Positions 31,699 to 40,691 of a stretch of 46,064 bases of DNA are shown here, piece after piece. Under the pieces are notes generated by a model. The model saw only the letters and a program-made list of their open reading frames with translations, was not told where the DNA came from and ran no database searches. Source of the DNA: Ammoniphilus sp. CFH 90114 (GTDB taxonomy: Bacteria; Bacillota; Bacilli; Aneurinibacillales; RAOX-1). The stretch is from assembly GCF_004123195.1 (NCBI RefSeq), contig NZ_SDLI01000018.1, forward strand, positions 1-46,064, written 5' to 3'. The position numbers and the translations under genes were made by a program. Position 1 is the stretch's first letter; the number at the start of each line of letters is the position of its first letter.

Positions 31699-33090
31699 TT
31701 ACAATTTCACGTCCTCATCTTTTTCCGCAGGGATTAAAACGGGTGCTACCTTTGCCCTTTGCAGAGCTGGGGTATCCGGGCGAGCGGCATGGTAGATGGA
31801 TGCAATAATCACCTCAGCTGTCATTAACAGTTTATCTTTGCTAATTAGTTCAAGGACATCGCCTGGAGAATGGTATTCGGGTTCTAAGGGGGCATACGAG
31901 AATACAGCCGCATCAATACCTACTTCAGTGAAAGGCTGATGATCGCTGCGACCCACTTGATTAAACGGAACAGGCTCATGTAAGCGAGATCCAGCTGAAT
32001 TGCCTAGTGTCGTTACCGTATTTTCCTTTCCATCATAAGTAAACATAACTAGTTTCTCACCTGAATTCTTGCTTCCGACCATATCCATATTAAACATACC
32101 TACTGTTCGTTCGATATCCTCATCAGACATGTTTTGAGCATAGAATCTAGATCCTAGTAGTCCTCTTTCTTCCGCTCCAAAAGTGATAAAACGAATTTCA
32201 GTGTCAGTTTGGGTGTTAGCCAACACTCTGGCCGCTTCCAATAATACAGCCGTACCAGAAGCATTATCGCTAGCTCCTGTACCGACAGCTACCGAATCAT
32301 GATGAGCTCCAAGGATAATGACTTGTCCAGTATCATGCTTGGGATGAGGCTTCTTCGTGGCAATAACGTTATGGGAAGTTCCTTTCATGATTTCTGCCCC
32401 TTCAATGGTTAGTGTAGCTGATAGACTACCATTTTCTAGGATGTTTACTAATTCTTCACCGAGTGTGCCTGACATAGAAACGGTTGGTAGATTCGTTTCA
32501 CTTGCACCTAGACTGCTATTGAAAGGGGCTGAAGTATTATTGAAAATGACAACGCCAACCGCACCAGCCTCCTTAGCATTTTTTACTTTTTCTGTGAAAG
32601 CAATATCGCCTCTTTTAATTAGAGCGATTTTTCCCGTTAGGTCTTTGCCCTCTACATCCTCAAGCTTCCCTAATCCAATGTAAACTAGCTCGCCTGTTAT
32701 ATCACCTTGTGTATTGGAACTATAACCAAAAGCACCCACATCAAAGGCTTGTCCATCTACAGTGAAGGTTGTTTTAGTTGGTGCTTTATATCCCTGGATA
32801 AACTCAAATGGTTGAATTTCTACTTGATCATATCCAAATTGCTTAAACTGTGCAGCGATATAATCAACAGTTTTCTTTTCATTTTCAGTTCCAGCTACAC
32901 GGGCTCCAATGGAATTAGCAAAATAAGCGACATTTCCGTAGATATTCTCAACATCAATCTTCTTAATGACTTTATTGTCAAAAGCATGGATGGAAGGGTT
33001 GTCCAGCTTTTGGGCGAATATTGGGGTGGCAGAAAACAATAAACTACTTGCTAATAATGAGAGAGATAAGGTTCTTAAGTACTTTTTCAT
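31699..33090 (-). CDS. Secreted M28-family zinc aminopeptidase with PA domain
   Basis: An exported aminopeptidase, 463 residues, related to B. subtilis YwaD. A Sec signal peptide covers about residues 1-26 (A-T-P-I-F-A-Q). A protease-associated domain is inserted at about 120-225 (L-T-G-K-I-A-L-I-K-R-G-D-I-A-F-T-E-K). The M28 catalytic core follows, with zinc ligands in G-A-H-H-D-S, S-D-N-A-S-G, G-A-E-E-R-G, F-N-M-D-M-V-G and Y-H-S-P-G-D. It would release N-terminal residues from extracellular peptides for nutrition. AGGAGG precedes the ATG. A cre-like site lies 24-38 bases upstream, implying carbon catabolite control. Confidence 0.94.
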   Translation of the reverse strand: MKKYLRTLSLSLLASSLLFSATPIFAQKLDNPSIHAFDNKVIKKIDVENIYGNVAYFANSIGARVAGTENEKKTVDYIAAQFKQFGYDQVEIQPFEFIQGYKAPTKTTFTVDGQAFDVGAFGYSSNTQGDITGELVYIGLGKLEDVEGKDLTGKIALIKRGDIAFTEKVKNAKEAGAVGVVIFNNTSAPFNSSLGASETNLPTVSMSGTLGEELVNILENGSLSATLTIEGAEIMKGTSHNVIATKKPHPKHDTGQVIILGAHHDSVAVGTGASDNASGTAVLLEAARVLANTQTDTEIRFITFGAEERGLLGSRFYAQNMSDEDIERTVGMFNMDMVGSKNSGEKLVMFTYDGKENTVTTLGNSAGSRLHEPVPFNQVGRSDHQPFTEVGIDAAVFSYAPLEPEYHSPGDVLELISKDKLLMTAEVIIASIYHAARPDTPALQRAKVAPVLIPAEKDEDVKL

Positions 33091-33113
33091 AGTAGCCTCC
33101 TAGATAAATTGGT

Positions 33114-33128
33114 ATGTAAACGCATACA
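33114..33128. promoter_or_regulatory. cre-like CcpA site of the aminopeptidase gene
   Basis: ATGTAAACGCATACA fits the cre consensus WTGNAANCGNWNNCW at every fixed position. It lies between the probable promoter and the ribosome binding site, where CcpA would repress in rich carbon. Confidence 0.65.
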
Positions 33129-33129
33129 A

Positions 33130-33427
33130 ATAGAATTATCTACCAATTTTGGTAAAGAATCTAGTGCTCTTCGTCCTGGTTCATTGGACTTAAATTAGTG
33201 TAAAGAATGATCTAAACACCTGTAATACTTCATAAGCTTTTGGTGGTTTTCGGTTTATTTGTTGAAAAAACGGGGTTTTTGTCCTAGTTCTAGAGAGGGG
33301 GGGAGAGGGTCTGGAGTCTTAGTTGTTCTTGTTGAAAGGATACAATTTTTGGAAAGTAAAACTATTATCCTATCCTAGTTTTAAGAGTATAGGAGGGAAC
33401 CTACATTGTGAATCCCTCCTTTTTGTA
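33130..33427. other. Intergenic region with an orphan terminator
   Basis: No gene was found. It holds the upstream region of the aminopeptidase gene, including the palindrome TACCAATTTTGGTA at about 33150-33163, a G-rich stretch at 33294-33311, and a plus-direction terminator at its right end. No plus-strand coding sequence feeds that terminator, so a small RNA is possible. Confidence 0.4.
33391..33424 (+). terminator. Hairpin with plus-strand T-tract
   Basis: AGGAGGGA pairs with TCCCTCCT across a 14-base loop, followed by TTTTTG. It may end transcription of an unrecognised plus-strand RNA or serve the minus-strand gene ending at 33428. Confidence 0.6.
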
Positions 33428-33829
33428 CTAAACTTTTTTGTGAGATCCAGTAGCCTTTGCAGGGAAAAATGATCTGTATACAAGTAGGGTGTAGATAATC
33501 ACAATAGTCGACCAAACCAAATTTCCGATATAAGGCTGCTGATTGTAGGTTAATGTAAGTGATAGGCTAATGCCTGCAAAGATGACCGAATAGGCAAGCA
33601 TCAACCCATATCCCCATCTTTTCATTTGCATATATCCGAATGCAATAATGAAAGATACAATAGCTACAATCATGCGAGTAGGACGTTCCACTTCTTGTAG
33701 TAGTCCAAATCTTGCTGCGACACCGATAGTATCTGCATCTGAATGATAAAAGATGGAGGTGTAGAGCATAACCATAGCACCGAAAATGTAAAAATAGCCA
33801 ATGATGGCAACGCCCATGGGTCTAACCAT
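33428..33829 (-). CDS. Small four-helix membrane protein, unknown
   Basis: An integral membrane protein of 133 residues with four hydrophobic segments at about 7-27, 48-68, 73-93 and 102-122. Short loops contain Q-M-K-R-W-G-Y-G and a terminal A-K-A-T-G-S-H-K-K. No family recognised. GGAGGA lies 11 bases before the ATG, a somewhat long spacing, and no alternative in-frame start fits better. It is divergent from a DUF418 membrane protein. Confidence 0.75.
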   Translation of the reverse strand: MVRPMGVAIIGYFYIFGAMVMLYTSIFYHSDADTIGVAARFGLLQEVERPTRMIVAIVSFIIAFGYMQMKRWGYGLMLAYSVIFAGISLSLTLTYNQQPYIGNLVWSTIVIIYTLLVYRSFFPAKATGSHKKV

Positions 33830-33927
33830 GATTGATCATTTCCTCCTTATCCGATTGGGAAATTATGACCATTTAAGGCTAGCACAAGTAATCTAAAATG
33901 AAAAGACAAAGTGAAAGGAGAACCTTC

Positions 33928-35127
33928 TTGAAGTCAAAACCGGTAGTTCAGAATGATCGTATTATTAGCCTTGATATTCTTAGAGGATTTGCCCTGTTCG
34001 GTATACTCATCGTCAATATGCCGGCATTCCATTCTCCCACGATCTTACAGGATTATTACATGATCCAATATGCATATGAAGGGGTAGACAAGTATCTTCG
34101 CCTTTTTTTCGACCTATTCGTTCAAGGGAAGTTCTATCCTATTTTCTCCTTTTTGTTTGGCCTAGGATTTTATTTATTGATGGAGCGCGCAGCCAGTAAA
34201 GGTGAGAATGTATATCTGCTATTTTCTCGAAGGATGTTAGCGATGTTGGGGTTTGGGTTGTTTCATTTAGTGTTTCTATGGTCAGGCGATATCTTACATA
34301 TTTATGCGATAGGAGGTTTGCTTCTATTTCTGTTTTATAGAAGAAGGCCGATAACTGTACTGATATGGTCTTTCTTATTCCTTGCGGCGCTTTATGGGTT
34401 ATTTGCTATGGAGGTGTTTTGGCCGACCTCCTTCTATCAGCAGTATGTTCAAACTAGACAACTTATCGGAGCAGAAAAAATCGATTTAGCCTTAATTGCG
34501 TATCAAAGTGGCAGTATTCAACAGTGGTTTGCGTATCGATTAGCTGACGAGGTTCCTCTCATTCTAGGGAACTTAATTTCTCAAGTGCTTGCTATATTTC
34601 CTTTGTTTCTACTTGGGTTATATGCGGGGAAGAAAAAGCTGTTTCAAAAGATTGACGAACAGATCAACCCATTTAAGTGGGTGTTGTGGGGAAGCGGCCT
34701 CGTAAGTCTGCCTCTCATTATTGTTTTACTGTCGATTCAATTGGAATGGATTACGATAGGAGCAGGAAAAAACGTTAGTCGGGTCTTTTTCGTCAATGTG
34801 AGTGGGATAACGATGAGTCTATTTTATATTTCCTCAATAGCCATCTTGTCTTCTAAGAAGAAAATCTTGAATCGTCTACTTCCACTAGGTTATGTGGGAC
34901 AGATGGCTTTAAGTAATTATCTTGGACAAACGATTCTTACTTTACTGCTTGTATTTACGTTTAATCTTTACAATCAGTTATCCCTTGCTGAGGGCCTTCT
35001 ATTAACCGTCTGCATCTTCTATGTTCAGATCCATTTTAGTTATCTATGGTTGAAGTCCTATTCCTATGGGCCGATGGAGTGGTTGTGGAGAATCTTGACC
35101 TATGGCAAGGTACCGATGAAACGCTGA
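33928..35127 (+). CDS. DUF418 membrane protein (YeiB-like)
   Basis: A polytopic membrane protein of the DUF418/YeiB type, 399 residues with about ten hydrophobic segments. Family text includes R-I-I-S-L-D-I-L-R-G-F-A-L-F-G-I-L-I-V-N at the start, F-S-F-L-F-G-L-G-F near 75-85, R-R-M-L-A-M-L-G-F-G-L-F-H, and C-terminal L-G-Y-V-G-Q-M-A-L-S-N-Y-L-G-Q-T. The fold is related to membrane acyltransferases, but no activity is established. I prefer TTG 33928 because AAAGGAG lies 7 bases upstream. ATG 33898 would add ten residues but has no ribosome binding site. Monocistronic. Confidence 0.88.
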   Translation: MKSKPVVQNDRIISLDILRGFALFGILIVNMPAFHSPTILQDYYMIQYAYEGVDKYLRLFFDLFVQGKFYPIFSFLFGLGFYLLMERAASKGENVYLLFSRRMLAMLGFGLFHLVFLWSGDILHIYAIGGLLLFLFYRRRPITVLIWSFLFLAALYGLFAMEVFWPTSFYQQYVQTRQLIGAEKIDLALIAYQSGSIQQWFAYRLADEVPLILGNLISQVLAIFPLFLLGLYAGKKKLFQKIDEQINPFKWVLWGSGLVSLPLIIVLLSIQLEWITIGAGKNVSRVFFVNVSGITMSLFYISSIAILSSKKKILNRLLPLGYVGQMALSNYLGQTILTLLLVFTFNLYNQLSLAEGLLLTVCIFYVQIHFSYLWLKSYSYGPMEWLWRILTYGKVPMKR

Positions 35128-35152
35128 GTATAAATAAGGTAGCAAGAAAACG

Positions 35153-35197
35153 AAAAAGTCTCAACAGTCCAACAGGTCTGACTGGGGCTTTTTTTGC
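35153..35197 (+). terminator. Rho-independent terminator
   Basis: AAAAAGTCTCA pairs with TGGGGCTTTTT (G-U pairs included), with an inner CAGTC/GACTG region, followed by T residues. It separates the DUF418 gene from the tetR promoter. Confidence 0.75.
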
Positions 35198-35235
35198 ATG
35201 ATTCGGGAGAAAGGAGAAATACTTTTTTTGAATAA

Positions 35236-35265
35236 TTGACTGACCGTCGGTCGGTATTGTATGAT
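35236..35265 (+). promoter_or_regulatory. Sigma-A promoter of tetR-helD
   Basis: TTGACT (35236-35241), 18-base spacer, TATGAT (35260-35265). The spacer is filled by a TetR-type palindrome. Confidence 0.75.
35239..35255. promoter_or_regulatory. TetR-type operator
   Basis: ACTGACCGTCGGTCGGT is a 17-bp palindrome centred on T35247 with one mismatched pair, containing perfect GACCG-T-CGGTC. Its place between -35 and -10 implies repression by the TetR protein encoded next. Confidence 0.75.
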
Positions 35266-35295
35266 AATAAAAGGAAAAAGATGGGAGGGAATGAT

Positions 35296-35946
35296 TTGGC
35301 TAGAACAGTGAAGCGTCCAGAAGAGCGAAGATTAGAGATTATTCAGGCTGCAGCGAATTTGTTTTCGGTAAAGGGCTATGAGAAAACGGCGGTAAACGAC
35401 ATTATTCAAGATATTGGAGTAGCCAAGGGGACCTTTTATCATTATTTCAATTCCAAGGAAGAAATTGCGGATGCTGTCATTCAGATGGTGATTCAAGAGA
35501 GCATTCCTGTATTGCGAGAAATTGAAAGGAAAGAGGGAGTAGCTGCAGTTGAGAAATTATTGCAAGTCACAGAGGCCTTCTCAGCAAAAGCGACTCAGGC
35601 TTACCGGGATGGATTGATGAATCATCTCCATCAGGAAGGCCACTCCGTGTTTCATCAAAAAATGAAGGTCCAGATGATTAAAGACTATGTCCCGATCTTA
35701 ACGAGCATCGTTGAACAAGGTGTAAGAGAAGGTCAGTTCCATACCCTATATCCTCAGCAGATCACCGAGTTTTTACTGGTTGGTCTTCACTTCATGCTTG
35801 ACCCCAGCTTATTTGCCTGCTCGAAGGAGCAGTTTAATGAGAAAGTAAAGGCGGTTAGTGAAATTTATGAGAAGATGCTAGGAACTGCACCTGGGAGCTT
35901 TTCTTTGGTGAGCGTGTATCTCGAAGAATTGTATCCCGCACAATAA
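35296..35946 (+). CDS. TetR-family repressor
   Basis: A TetR-type regulator, 216 residues. The N-terminal helix-turn-helix is typical: I-I-Q-A-A-A-N-L-F-S-V-K-G-Y-E-K-T-A-V-N-D-I, then G-V-A-K-G-T-F-Y-H-Y-F-N-S-K-E-E. The C-terminal ligand domain is not assignable. TTG 35296 is preferred, with GGGAGGG 6 bases upstream and about 24 bases from the predicted transcription start; ATG 35281 would leave almost no leader. The operator lies in its own promoter, and helD starts within about 25 bases of its stop, so it very probably controls helD. Confidence 0.9.
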   Translation: MARTVKRPEERRLEIIQAAANLFSVKGYEKTAVNDIIQDIGVAKGTFYHYFNSKEEIADAVIQMVIQESIPVLREIERKEGVAAVEKLLQVTEAFSAKATQAYRDGLMNHLHQEGHSVFHQKMKVQMIKDYVPILTSIVEQGVREGQFHTLYPQQITEFLLVGLHFMLDPSLFACSKEQFNEKVKAVSEIYEKMLGTAPGSFSLVSVYLEELYPAQ

Positions 35947-35971
35947 CACGAATGAGGTGGGTGTGACTTTG

Positions 35972-38326
35972 ATGGAGGCAGTAAAGAAAGAAGAGCAAGA
36001 GCGACTAGAGCGGGTCAAAAAGGAGCTCGAGACAAGGATCAAACGTGTAGAGCAAGAGGTTCAAGCAGAAAGAGGGCAGGTTATTGAATCTCGTAAATGC
36101 TTTTGGGACGATATAACGATTAACTTTGATGATTCACATGAAATGGCGGAGACACTAGCTAGTTTAAAACAGCACGCGGAAGGGCTATCGGAAAAAGAAC
36201 GGCGTCACCTCCAGTCTGAAAAACAGTTAAAAACCCTACTGCGATTGCAACAAAGTCCCTACTTCGGGAGGGTTGAGGTTCAAGAAGAGGGTGTTGAAGG
36301 TGCAGAACAAGTATATATTGGGGTAGCCTCCTTTATGGATGAGGATGACTTGGAATTTCTCGTCTATGATTGGCGTGCGCCGATTTCAAGTCTGTATTAT
36401 GATTTTCTGCCTGGACCTGTCAGTTATGATACGCCAGGGGGAATAATCCACGGGACAATGAAAGGCAAGAGACAATATATTATCCGTAACGGTTCACTCA
36501 TCAGTTTGTTCGATACAGGGGTGACCATCGGAGATGAACTCCTGCAGGAAGTTCTAGGGAAGCAACAAGCTGACGCTCAAATGAAAAGTATCGTAGCAAC
36601 CATACAACGCGAGCAAAATGAAGTAATTCGCAATGAAAGAAGCCGTCTATTAGTGGTTCAAGGCGCGGCTGGAAGTGGCAAAACGTCAGCAGCTCTACAG
36701 CGAGTAGCTTACTTGCTTTACAGGTATCGCGGAAAGCTTTCTTCAGACCAAATCGTCTTGTTTTCCCCAAACCGTTTATTCAACAGCTATGTGTCAACCG
36801 TGCTGCCGGAGCTTGGGGAGGAGAATATGCAGCAGACCACGTTCCAAGACTATCTTGAACATCGCCTTGGGGAGGCGTTTGAGCTCGAGGATCCTTTAAC
36901 ACAAATGGAGTATGTCCTGACCTCAAAAACTGAGGAGGGGTATGCTGCTAGAATTCAAGGAATTCAATTTAAGGCCTCTACTCAGTTTTTACAGCTGTTA
37001 AATCAATACGTCTCTTTCCTTGAACAAGAAGGGTTGATATTTAAGGATATTCTCTTTCATGATGAGGTTCTTCTGTCGGCTGAGAGGCTAAAGGAGCAAT
37101 TTTATAGCTTAGATTCCTCTGTCTCAATCCCTAATCGACTAACTCAGCTTACCGAATGGATCGAAAAAGAGTTGAAAGTGAAAGAGAGGAGCGAAAGAGA
37201 GAAATCGTGGGTAGAAGACGAGATGCAGCTTCTGGGGCAGGAGGCTTACCAATGGGCTTACAAGGAGTTAAAGAAACAAGAAAAATCAATGGAAGATCGA
37301 TTTGACGACTTTGACAGGGAACAAGAATTGTTAGCAAAACGGATCGTTGAAAAACATTTTAAGCCTATCTATACGTTGATCCGTCGATTAAATTTCATTG
37401 ATATCACTGCGATGTACCACCAGTTATTTATGGATCAGGCTATGCTTAGGCAAGCAGCACCTGATTTGGAGTTACCTGTCACTTGGGTCGAGATATGTAA
37501 GCATACAGTGGAGATGCTGGAGAAGAATGTCCTTAGGCAAGAGGACGCAACCCCTTACTTATATTTGAAGGAACGAATAGAGGGTTTTCAAACCAATCCA
37601 TCCATTCGTCATGTATTTATTGATGAGGCGCAGGACTATTCCGCCTTTCAATTTGCCTTTATTCGAAAGTTATTCCCGCATAGTAAAATGACTGTGCTTG
37701 GAGATTGGAATCAAGCCATCTATACACACTCGCAAAATCAGGATGCTCTTGCTTCGTTGTATTCGTTATTTCCGGAGGAACAGACAGAACAGGTCGTTCT
37801 TCGGAGGACGTATCGATCTACTCGTGCCATTGTAGAGTTTACTCGCGAGCTTCTTCTTAATGGAGAAGGAATAGAACCGTTTAATAGGGAGGGGCTCCCC
37901 CCAACCTGTACTCAAGTCGCAACTAGAGAAGAGCTGGTGCAAAGATTGTTTGAGCAAATTCAACTCCTTCAAAGAGCGGGGTATCGGACGATTGCTGTGA
38001 TTGGGAAAACCACAGTAGAATGTCGAGAAGTTTATGACCGATTGAATGAAAAAGTTCAACTGCAACTAATCGACAAAGAAATGAGCTCTTTTCAGACTGG
38101 AATCGTAGTCATCCCCTCGTATCTGGCTAAAGGTGTCGAATTTGATGCGGTTCTTATTTATAATGCCTCCAAAGAGGTATATAATGATGAAGGTGAGAGG
38201 AAGTTATTCTATACCGCTTGTACTAGAGCCATGCATGAACTGCATTTATTTTCGGTGGGAGAGTTCAGTCCATTCCTAAGTTTTCAGCCTAAAATGGTTA
38301 AAGTTGGGGAGAATAGAAGTATCTAA
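35972..38326 (+). CDS. helD: RNA polymerase recycling helicase-like HelD
   Basis: A UvrD/Rep-like superfamily 1 ATPase of the HelD type, 784 residues. It binds RNA polymerase and releases it from stalled complexes. An N-terminal coiled coil rich in Glu, Lys and Arg covers about 1-95. Walker A is G-A-A-G-S-G-K-T at 231-238, Walker B-like text is V-F-I-D-E-A-Q-D-Y, and C-terminal motifs include R-R-T-Y-R-S-T and [13 protein letters not shown] 35972 is a conservative start; TTG 35969 has better spacing to GAGGTGG. It lies directly after tetR and 20 bases before trhO. Local TetR control suggests induction by a compound. Confidence 0.93.
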   Translation: MEAVKKEEQERLERVKKELETRIKRVEQEVQAERGQVIESRKCFWDDITINFDDSHEMAETLASLKQHAEGLSEKERRHLQSEKQLKTLLRLQQSPYFGRVEVQEEGVEGAEQVYIGVASFMDEDDLEFLVYDWRAPISSLYYDFLPGPVSYDTPGGIIHGTMKGKRQYIIRNGSLISLFDTGVTIGDELLQEVLGKQQADAQMKSIVATIQREQNEVIRNERSRLLVVQGAAGSGKTSAALQRVAYLLYRYRGKLSSDQIVLFSPNRLFNSYVSTVLPELGEENMQQTTFQDYLEHRLGEAFELEDPLTQMEYVLTSKTEEGYAARIQGIQFKASTQFLQLLNQYVSFLEQEGLIFKDILFHDEVLLSAERLKEQFYSLDSSVSIPNRLTQLTEWIEKELKVKERSEREKSWVEDEMQLLGQEAYQWAYKELKKQEKSMEDRFDDFDREQELLAKRIVEKHFKPIYTLIRRLNFIDITAMYHQLFMDQAMLRQAAPDLELPVTWVEICKHTVEMLEKNVLRQEDATPYLYLKERIEGFQTNPSIRHVFIDEAQDYSAFQFAFIRKLFPHSKMTVLGDWNQAIYTHSQNQDALASLYSLFPEEQTEQVVLRRTYRSTRAIVEFTRELLLNGEGIEPFNREGLPPTCTQVATREELVQRLFEQIQLLQRAGYRTIAVIGKTTVECREVYDRLNEKVQLQLIDKEMSSFQTGIVVIPSYLAKGVEFDAVLIYNASKEVYNDEGERKLFYTACTRAMHELHLFSVGEFSPFLSFQPKMVKVGENRSI

Positions 38327-38346
38327 ACTTTTCAGGAGGAAATGAA

Positions 38347-39264
38347 TTGGAAACGAATAAACCCTATCGCATATTGCTTTATTATAAATTCGTTCCTATC
38401 GATAATCCGGATGAATTCGCTCAGGAGCATCTGCAACTCTGCAATGAGCTTGGATTGAAGGGGCGGATCTTGGTTGCCAGTGAGGGTATTAACGGGACCG
38501 TATCAGGAACGATCGAACAAACACAAAAATATATGGACCATATGCATGCGGACCCTCGTTTTAATGATTTATGGTTCAAAATCGATGAAGTGGATCAACC
38601 TGCTTTTCAGAAGATGCATGTTCGACATAAGGAGGAGCTCGTTACTTTCCGAGTAGAGGATGCTCCTAAGCCGTTTGAGAAAACAGGAAAATATCTAGAC
38701 CCAAAAGAATTCTATGAAGCTCTTCAAGATGATGATGTGATTGTTATCGATGGACGTAACGATTATGAATATGATATCGGGCATTTCCGAGGAGCAATTC
38801 GTCCGGATGTTAAATCGTTTCGCGAATTTCCAGAGTGGATTCGTGAGAACCTGGGTCAATATAAAGACAAAAAGATCATCACCTACTGCACGGGAGGCGT
38901 CCGTTGTGAAAAGTTAACGGGTTGGATGATGGATGAAGGATTCAAGGATGTAGCTCAGCTTCATGGTGGAATCGTTACTTATGGCAAAGACCCTGAGGTA
39001 GAGGGAAGATTATGGGATGGAAAGCTTTATGTGTTTGACGAGCGGATTTCTGTTCCAGTCAACCGTACAGATGAAGATCGGGTCATTGGGAAATGTCATT
39101 ATTGCGGGGAACCCGAGGATCGCTACATTAACTGTGCTTACCCTAAGTGCAACAGAAAGACCATTGCCCACGTTCATTGTGAGGAAGAGCATCATGGATA
39201 TTGTTCCCCCGAATGTCAGACGAAACACCATGCAGAAGAGGAATTGGATGAAGTGGTAGGTTAA
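38347..39264 (+). CDS. trhO: tRNA uridine-34 hydroxylase, rhodanese domain
   Basis: A TrhO (YbfQ/YceA-type) enzyme, 305 residues, which hydroxylates U34 of certain tRNAs as a step toward methoxyuridine. An N-terminal acylphosphatase-like domain ([11 protein letters not shown]) is followed by a rhodanese domain with active-site Y-C-T-G-G-V-R-C at about 180-187. A Cys-rich C-terminal zinc-like segment carries C-H-Y-C, C-A-Y-P-K-C, H-C and C-S-P-E-C. The TTG start has AGGAGG 7 bases upstream. It lies 20 bases after helD with no terminator between, so it probably shares the TetR-controlled transcript. Confidence 0.94.
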   Translation: METNKPYRILLYYKFVPIDNPDEFAQEHLQLCNELGLKGRILVASEGINGTVSGTIEQTQKYMDHMHADPRFNDLWFKIDEVDQPAFQKMHVRHKEELVTFRVEDAPKPFEKTGKYLDPKEFYEALQDDDVIVIDGRNDYEYDIGHFRGAIRPDVKSFREFPEWIRENLGQYKDKKIITYCTGGVRCEKLTGWMMDEGFKDVAQLHGGIVTYGKDPEVEGRLWDGKLYVFDERISVPVNRTDEDRVIGKCHYCGEPEDRYINCAYPKCNRKTIAHVHCEEEHHGYCSPECQTKHHAEEELDEVVG

Positions 39265-39276
39265 GAGTGACTAGGG

Positions 39277-39315
39277 AAATAGAGGAGGTGGATACTTCCT
39301 CTATTTCTCTATTTT
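39277..39315 (+). terminator. Terminator after trhO
   Basis: AAATAGAGGA pairs perfectly with TCCTCTATTT across a 10-base loop, followed by CTCTATTTTC. Confidence 0.65.
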
Positions 39316-39316
39316 C

Positions 39317-39340
39317 TAACGGACTATTGTCCGCTGATCG
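39317..39340. repeat. Single unit of the dispersed repeat
   Basis: TAACGGACTATTGTCCGCTG resembles the CGGA...TCCG palindromes found at the window edges and near 6.6 kb. Confidence 0.4.
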
Positions 39341-39361
39341 GTAAGGGAGGAGGAATGTCAG

Positions 39362-39712
39362 GTGGACGACCAAGATAGAGAAGCCATGTCGTTTACGGAT
39401 AAGGTGTTAGAAATTATTCGAGCTATACCCTCTGGCAAAGTGATGACTTATGGTCAAATTGCCAGGCTTGCAGGCAGTCCGAGAGGGGCAAGGCAAGTGG
39501 TTAGAATTCTGCATTCCATGAGTCGAAAGCATCAGCTTCCATGGCATCGGGTCATCAATGCAAAAGGTGAAATTGGCTTGAAGGATGAGGAGCATGTCCA
39601 AGCTCAGAAGATGTCGTTAGAAAGCGAAGGGGTTCACTTTCATCACCATACTTTTGTAAATCTAGAAATCTATCAATATCACCCGGAAGAATGGGAAGAT
39701 AAACATAGCTGA
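39362..39712 (+). CDS. Alkyltransferase-like (ATL) protein
   Basis: A single-domain relative of O6-alkylguanine DNA alkyltransferase, 116 residues. The helix-turn-helix region (V-M-T-Y-G-Q-I-A-R-L-A-G, R-G-A-R-Q-V-V-R-I-L) is conserved. The active-site P-C-H-R of true alkyltransferases reads P-W-H-R here, the defining change of ATL proteins. These cannot remove the alkyl group; they bind O6-alkylguanine lesions, flip the base and recruit nucleotide excision repair. GTG 39362 has AGGAGG 8 bases upstream. Confidence 0.93.
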   Translation: MDDQDREAMSFTDKVLEIIRAIPSGKVMTYGQIARLAGSPRGARQVVRILHSMSRKHQLPWHRVINAKGEIGLKDEEHVQAQKMSLESEGVHFHHHTFVNLEIYQYHPEEWEDKHS

Positions 39713-40094
39713 GCAACTTCCTACCCTTATTTCATTGGGATGAGCGGAGAACCTGTGACCCTTTACTTTACCAGGGTGGAAGGCATGGCTCTTCATATTC
39801 AAGTGCGGACATCAGGTACGTAAAAGCAGTTAAAACCGCTATGGATTGGGGAAAAACGGACGTGGTTACCGTTATTTTGCTAATATACGGTTGCCTTTAC
39901 GTGTTTTGGCCCAAATAGCGAACGTTATGTCCGATAAATGATCTCTTGCAGCGTTTTTAGCAAAGATAAGGGATCCTATGTCCAGGATATGTCTCAGGGA
40001 ACTTATTTTATTTATGATGGATGATGTTTTTCTACGGATTTTCGGTATATACTAGGAATGATTTTCCAAATGTTGTCCTAGGAGTTGTTAAATC
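39713..40094. repeat. Intergenic region with dispersed repeat units
   Basis: No convincing gene. Repeat units of the CGGA/TCCG family lie at about 39848-39872, 39881-39904 and 39914-39935, with TTTTGGCCCAAATAGCGAAC linking them much as in the cluster near 6.6 kb. A 27-codon ORF at 39740-39823 lacks a ribosome binding site. The last 60 bases should hold the promoter of the VOC gene, but I could not place one with confidence. Confidence 0.5.
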
Positions 40095-40520
40095 ATGACA
40101 GTGCGCTTAAATCCTTATCTAGTTATGAATGGAAATGCTAAGGAAGCGATCGAATTCTACCAGAAGGCCTTAGGAGCTACAGTCCTTGGCATTCAGACTT
40201 TCGGGGAGATGCCGTCGAACCCGAATTTCCCTATGCCCGAAGAGGCAAAGGGTCGTGTTGCTCATGCGATGCTAAAGGTTGGAGAAACCGAACTTATGCT
40301 ATCGGATACGTTCCCAGGCCAACCCCATCAAGTAGGCAATCAAGTCACGATTTGTATTACGGCTGATGAAGTTGAGCACTCAAAGAAAATCTTTGATGCG
40401 CTGCAACAGGATGGTCAAGTAGGGATGCCATTTCAAGAAACGTTTTGGAGTCCTGGATACGGAGTCGTAACCGATAAGTTTGGGGTTACTTTCCAAATCA
40501 GTACGGAAGGCAAACACTAA
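40095..40520 (+). CDS. VOC-superfamily protein (PhnB/YjdN-like)
   Basis: A single VOC (glyoxalase/bleomycin-resistance fold) domain of the PhnB/YjdN group, 141 residues. Typical text: L-N-P-Y-L-V-M-N-G-N-A-K-E-A-I-E-F-Y-Q-K-A-L-G-A at the start, G-E-T-E-L-M-L-S-D in the middle, and F-W-S-P-G-Y-G-V-V-T-D-K-F-G-V-T-F-Q near the end. The paired beta-alpha-beta repeats are complete. No substrate is known for most relatives. GGAG about 10 bases ahead of the ATG. Monocistronic, ending in a strong terminator. Confidence 0.92.
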   Translation: MTVRLNPYLVMNGNAKEAIEFYQKALGATVLGIQTFGEMPSNPNFPMPEEAKGRVAHAMLKVGETELMLSDTFPGQPHQVGNQVTICITADEVEHSKKIFDALQQDGQVGMPFQETFWSPGYGVVTDKFGVTFQISTEGKH

Positions 40521-40533
40521 AAGATATGGGGAG

Positions 40534-40562
40534 GTGCAAGTCAGAGGAGACTTGCACTTTTC
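40534..40562 (+). terminator. Rho-independent terminator
   Basis: GTGCAAGTC pairs with GACTTGCAC across a 6-base loop, followed by TTTTCCC. Confidence 0.85.
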
Positions 40563-40583
40563 CCTTTGTTTGGGAAATCGATA

Positions 40584-40611
40584 TTGACAATAAATCAGAA
40601 AATGTGATAAT
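40584..40611 (+). promoter_or_regulatory. Sigma-A promoter of htpG
   Basis: TTGACA (40584-40589) and GATAAT (40606-40611) with a 16-base spacer; TAATTA at 40608 with 18 bases is an alternative -10. The CIRCE element follows at about +4. Confidence 0.75.
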
Positions 40612-40621
40612 TAATTAGTGG

Positions 40622-40648
40622 TTAGCACTCGGAGTGATTGAGTGCTAA
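40622..40648. promoter_or_regulatory. CIRCE element (HrcA operator)
   Basis: TTAGCACTC, 9 bases, GAGTGCTAA: a perfect match to the CIRCE consensus, located between promoter and ribosome binding site of htpG. It places htpG under the heat-shock repressor HrcA. Confidence 0.96.
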
Positions 40649-40691
40649 CATCCCTACATAAGAATGTTTGAATTGGAAAGGAGAGATTTCT

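Noticed and set aside
39740-39823. 27-codon ORF in the repeat-bearing gap
   Set aside because: No ribosome binding site, and its start lies in text like the dispersed repeat unit (ATGAGCGGAG).
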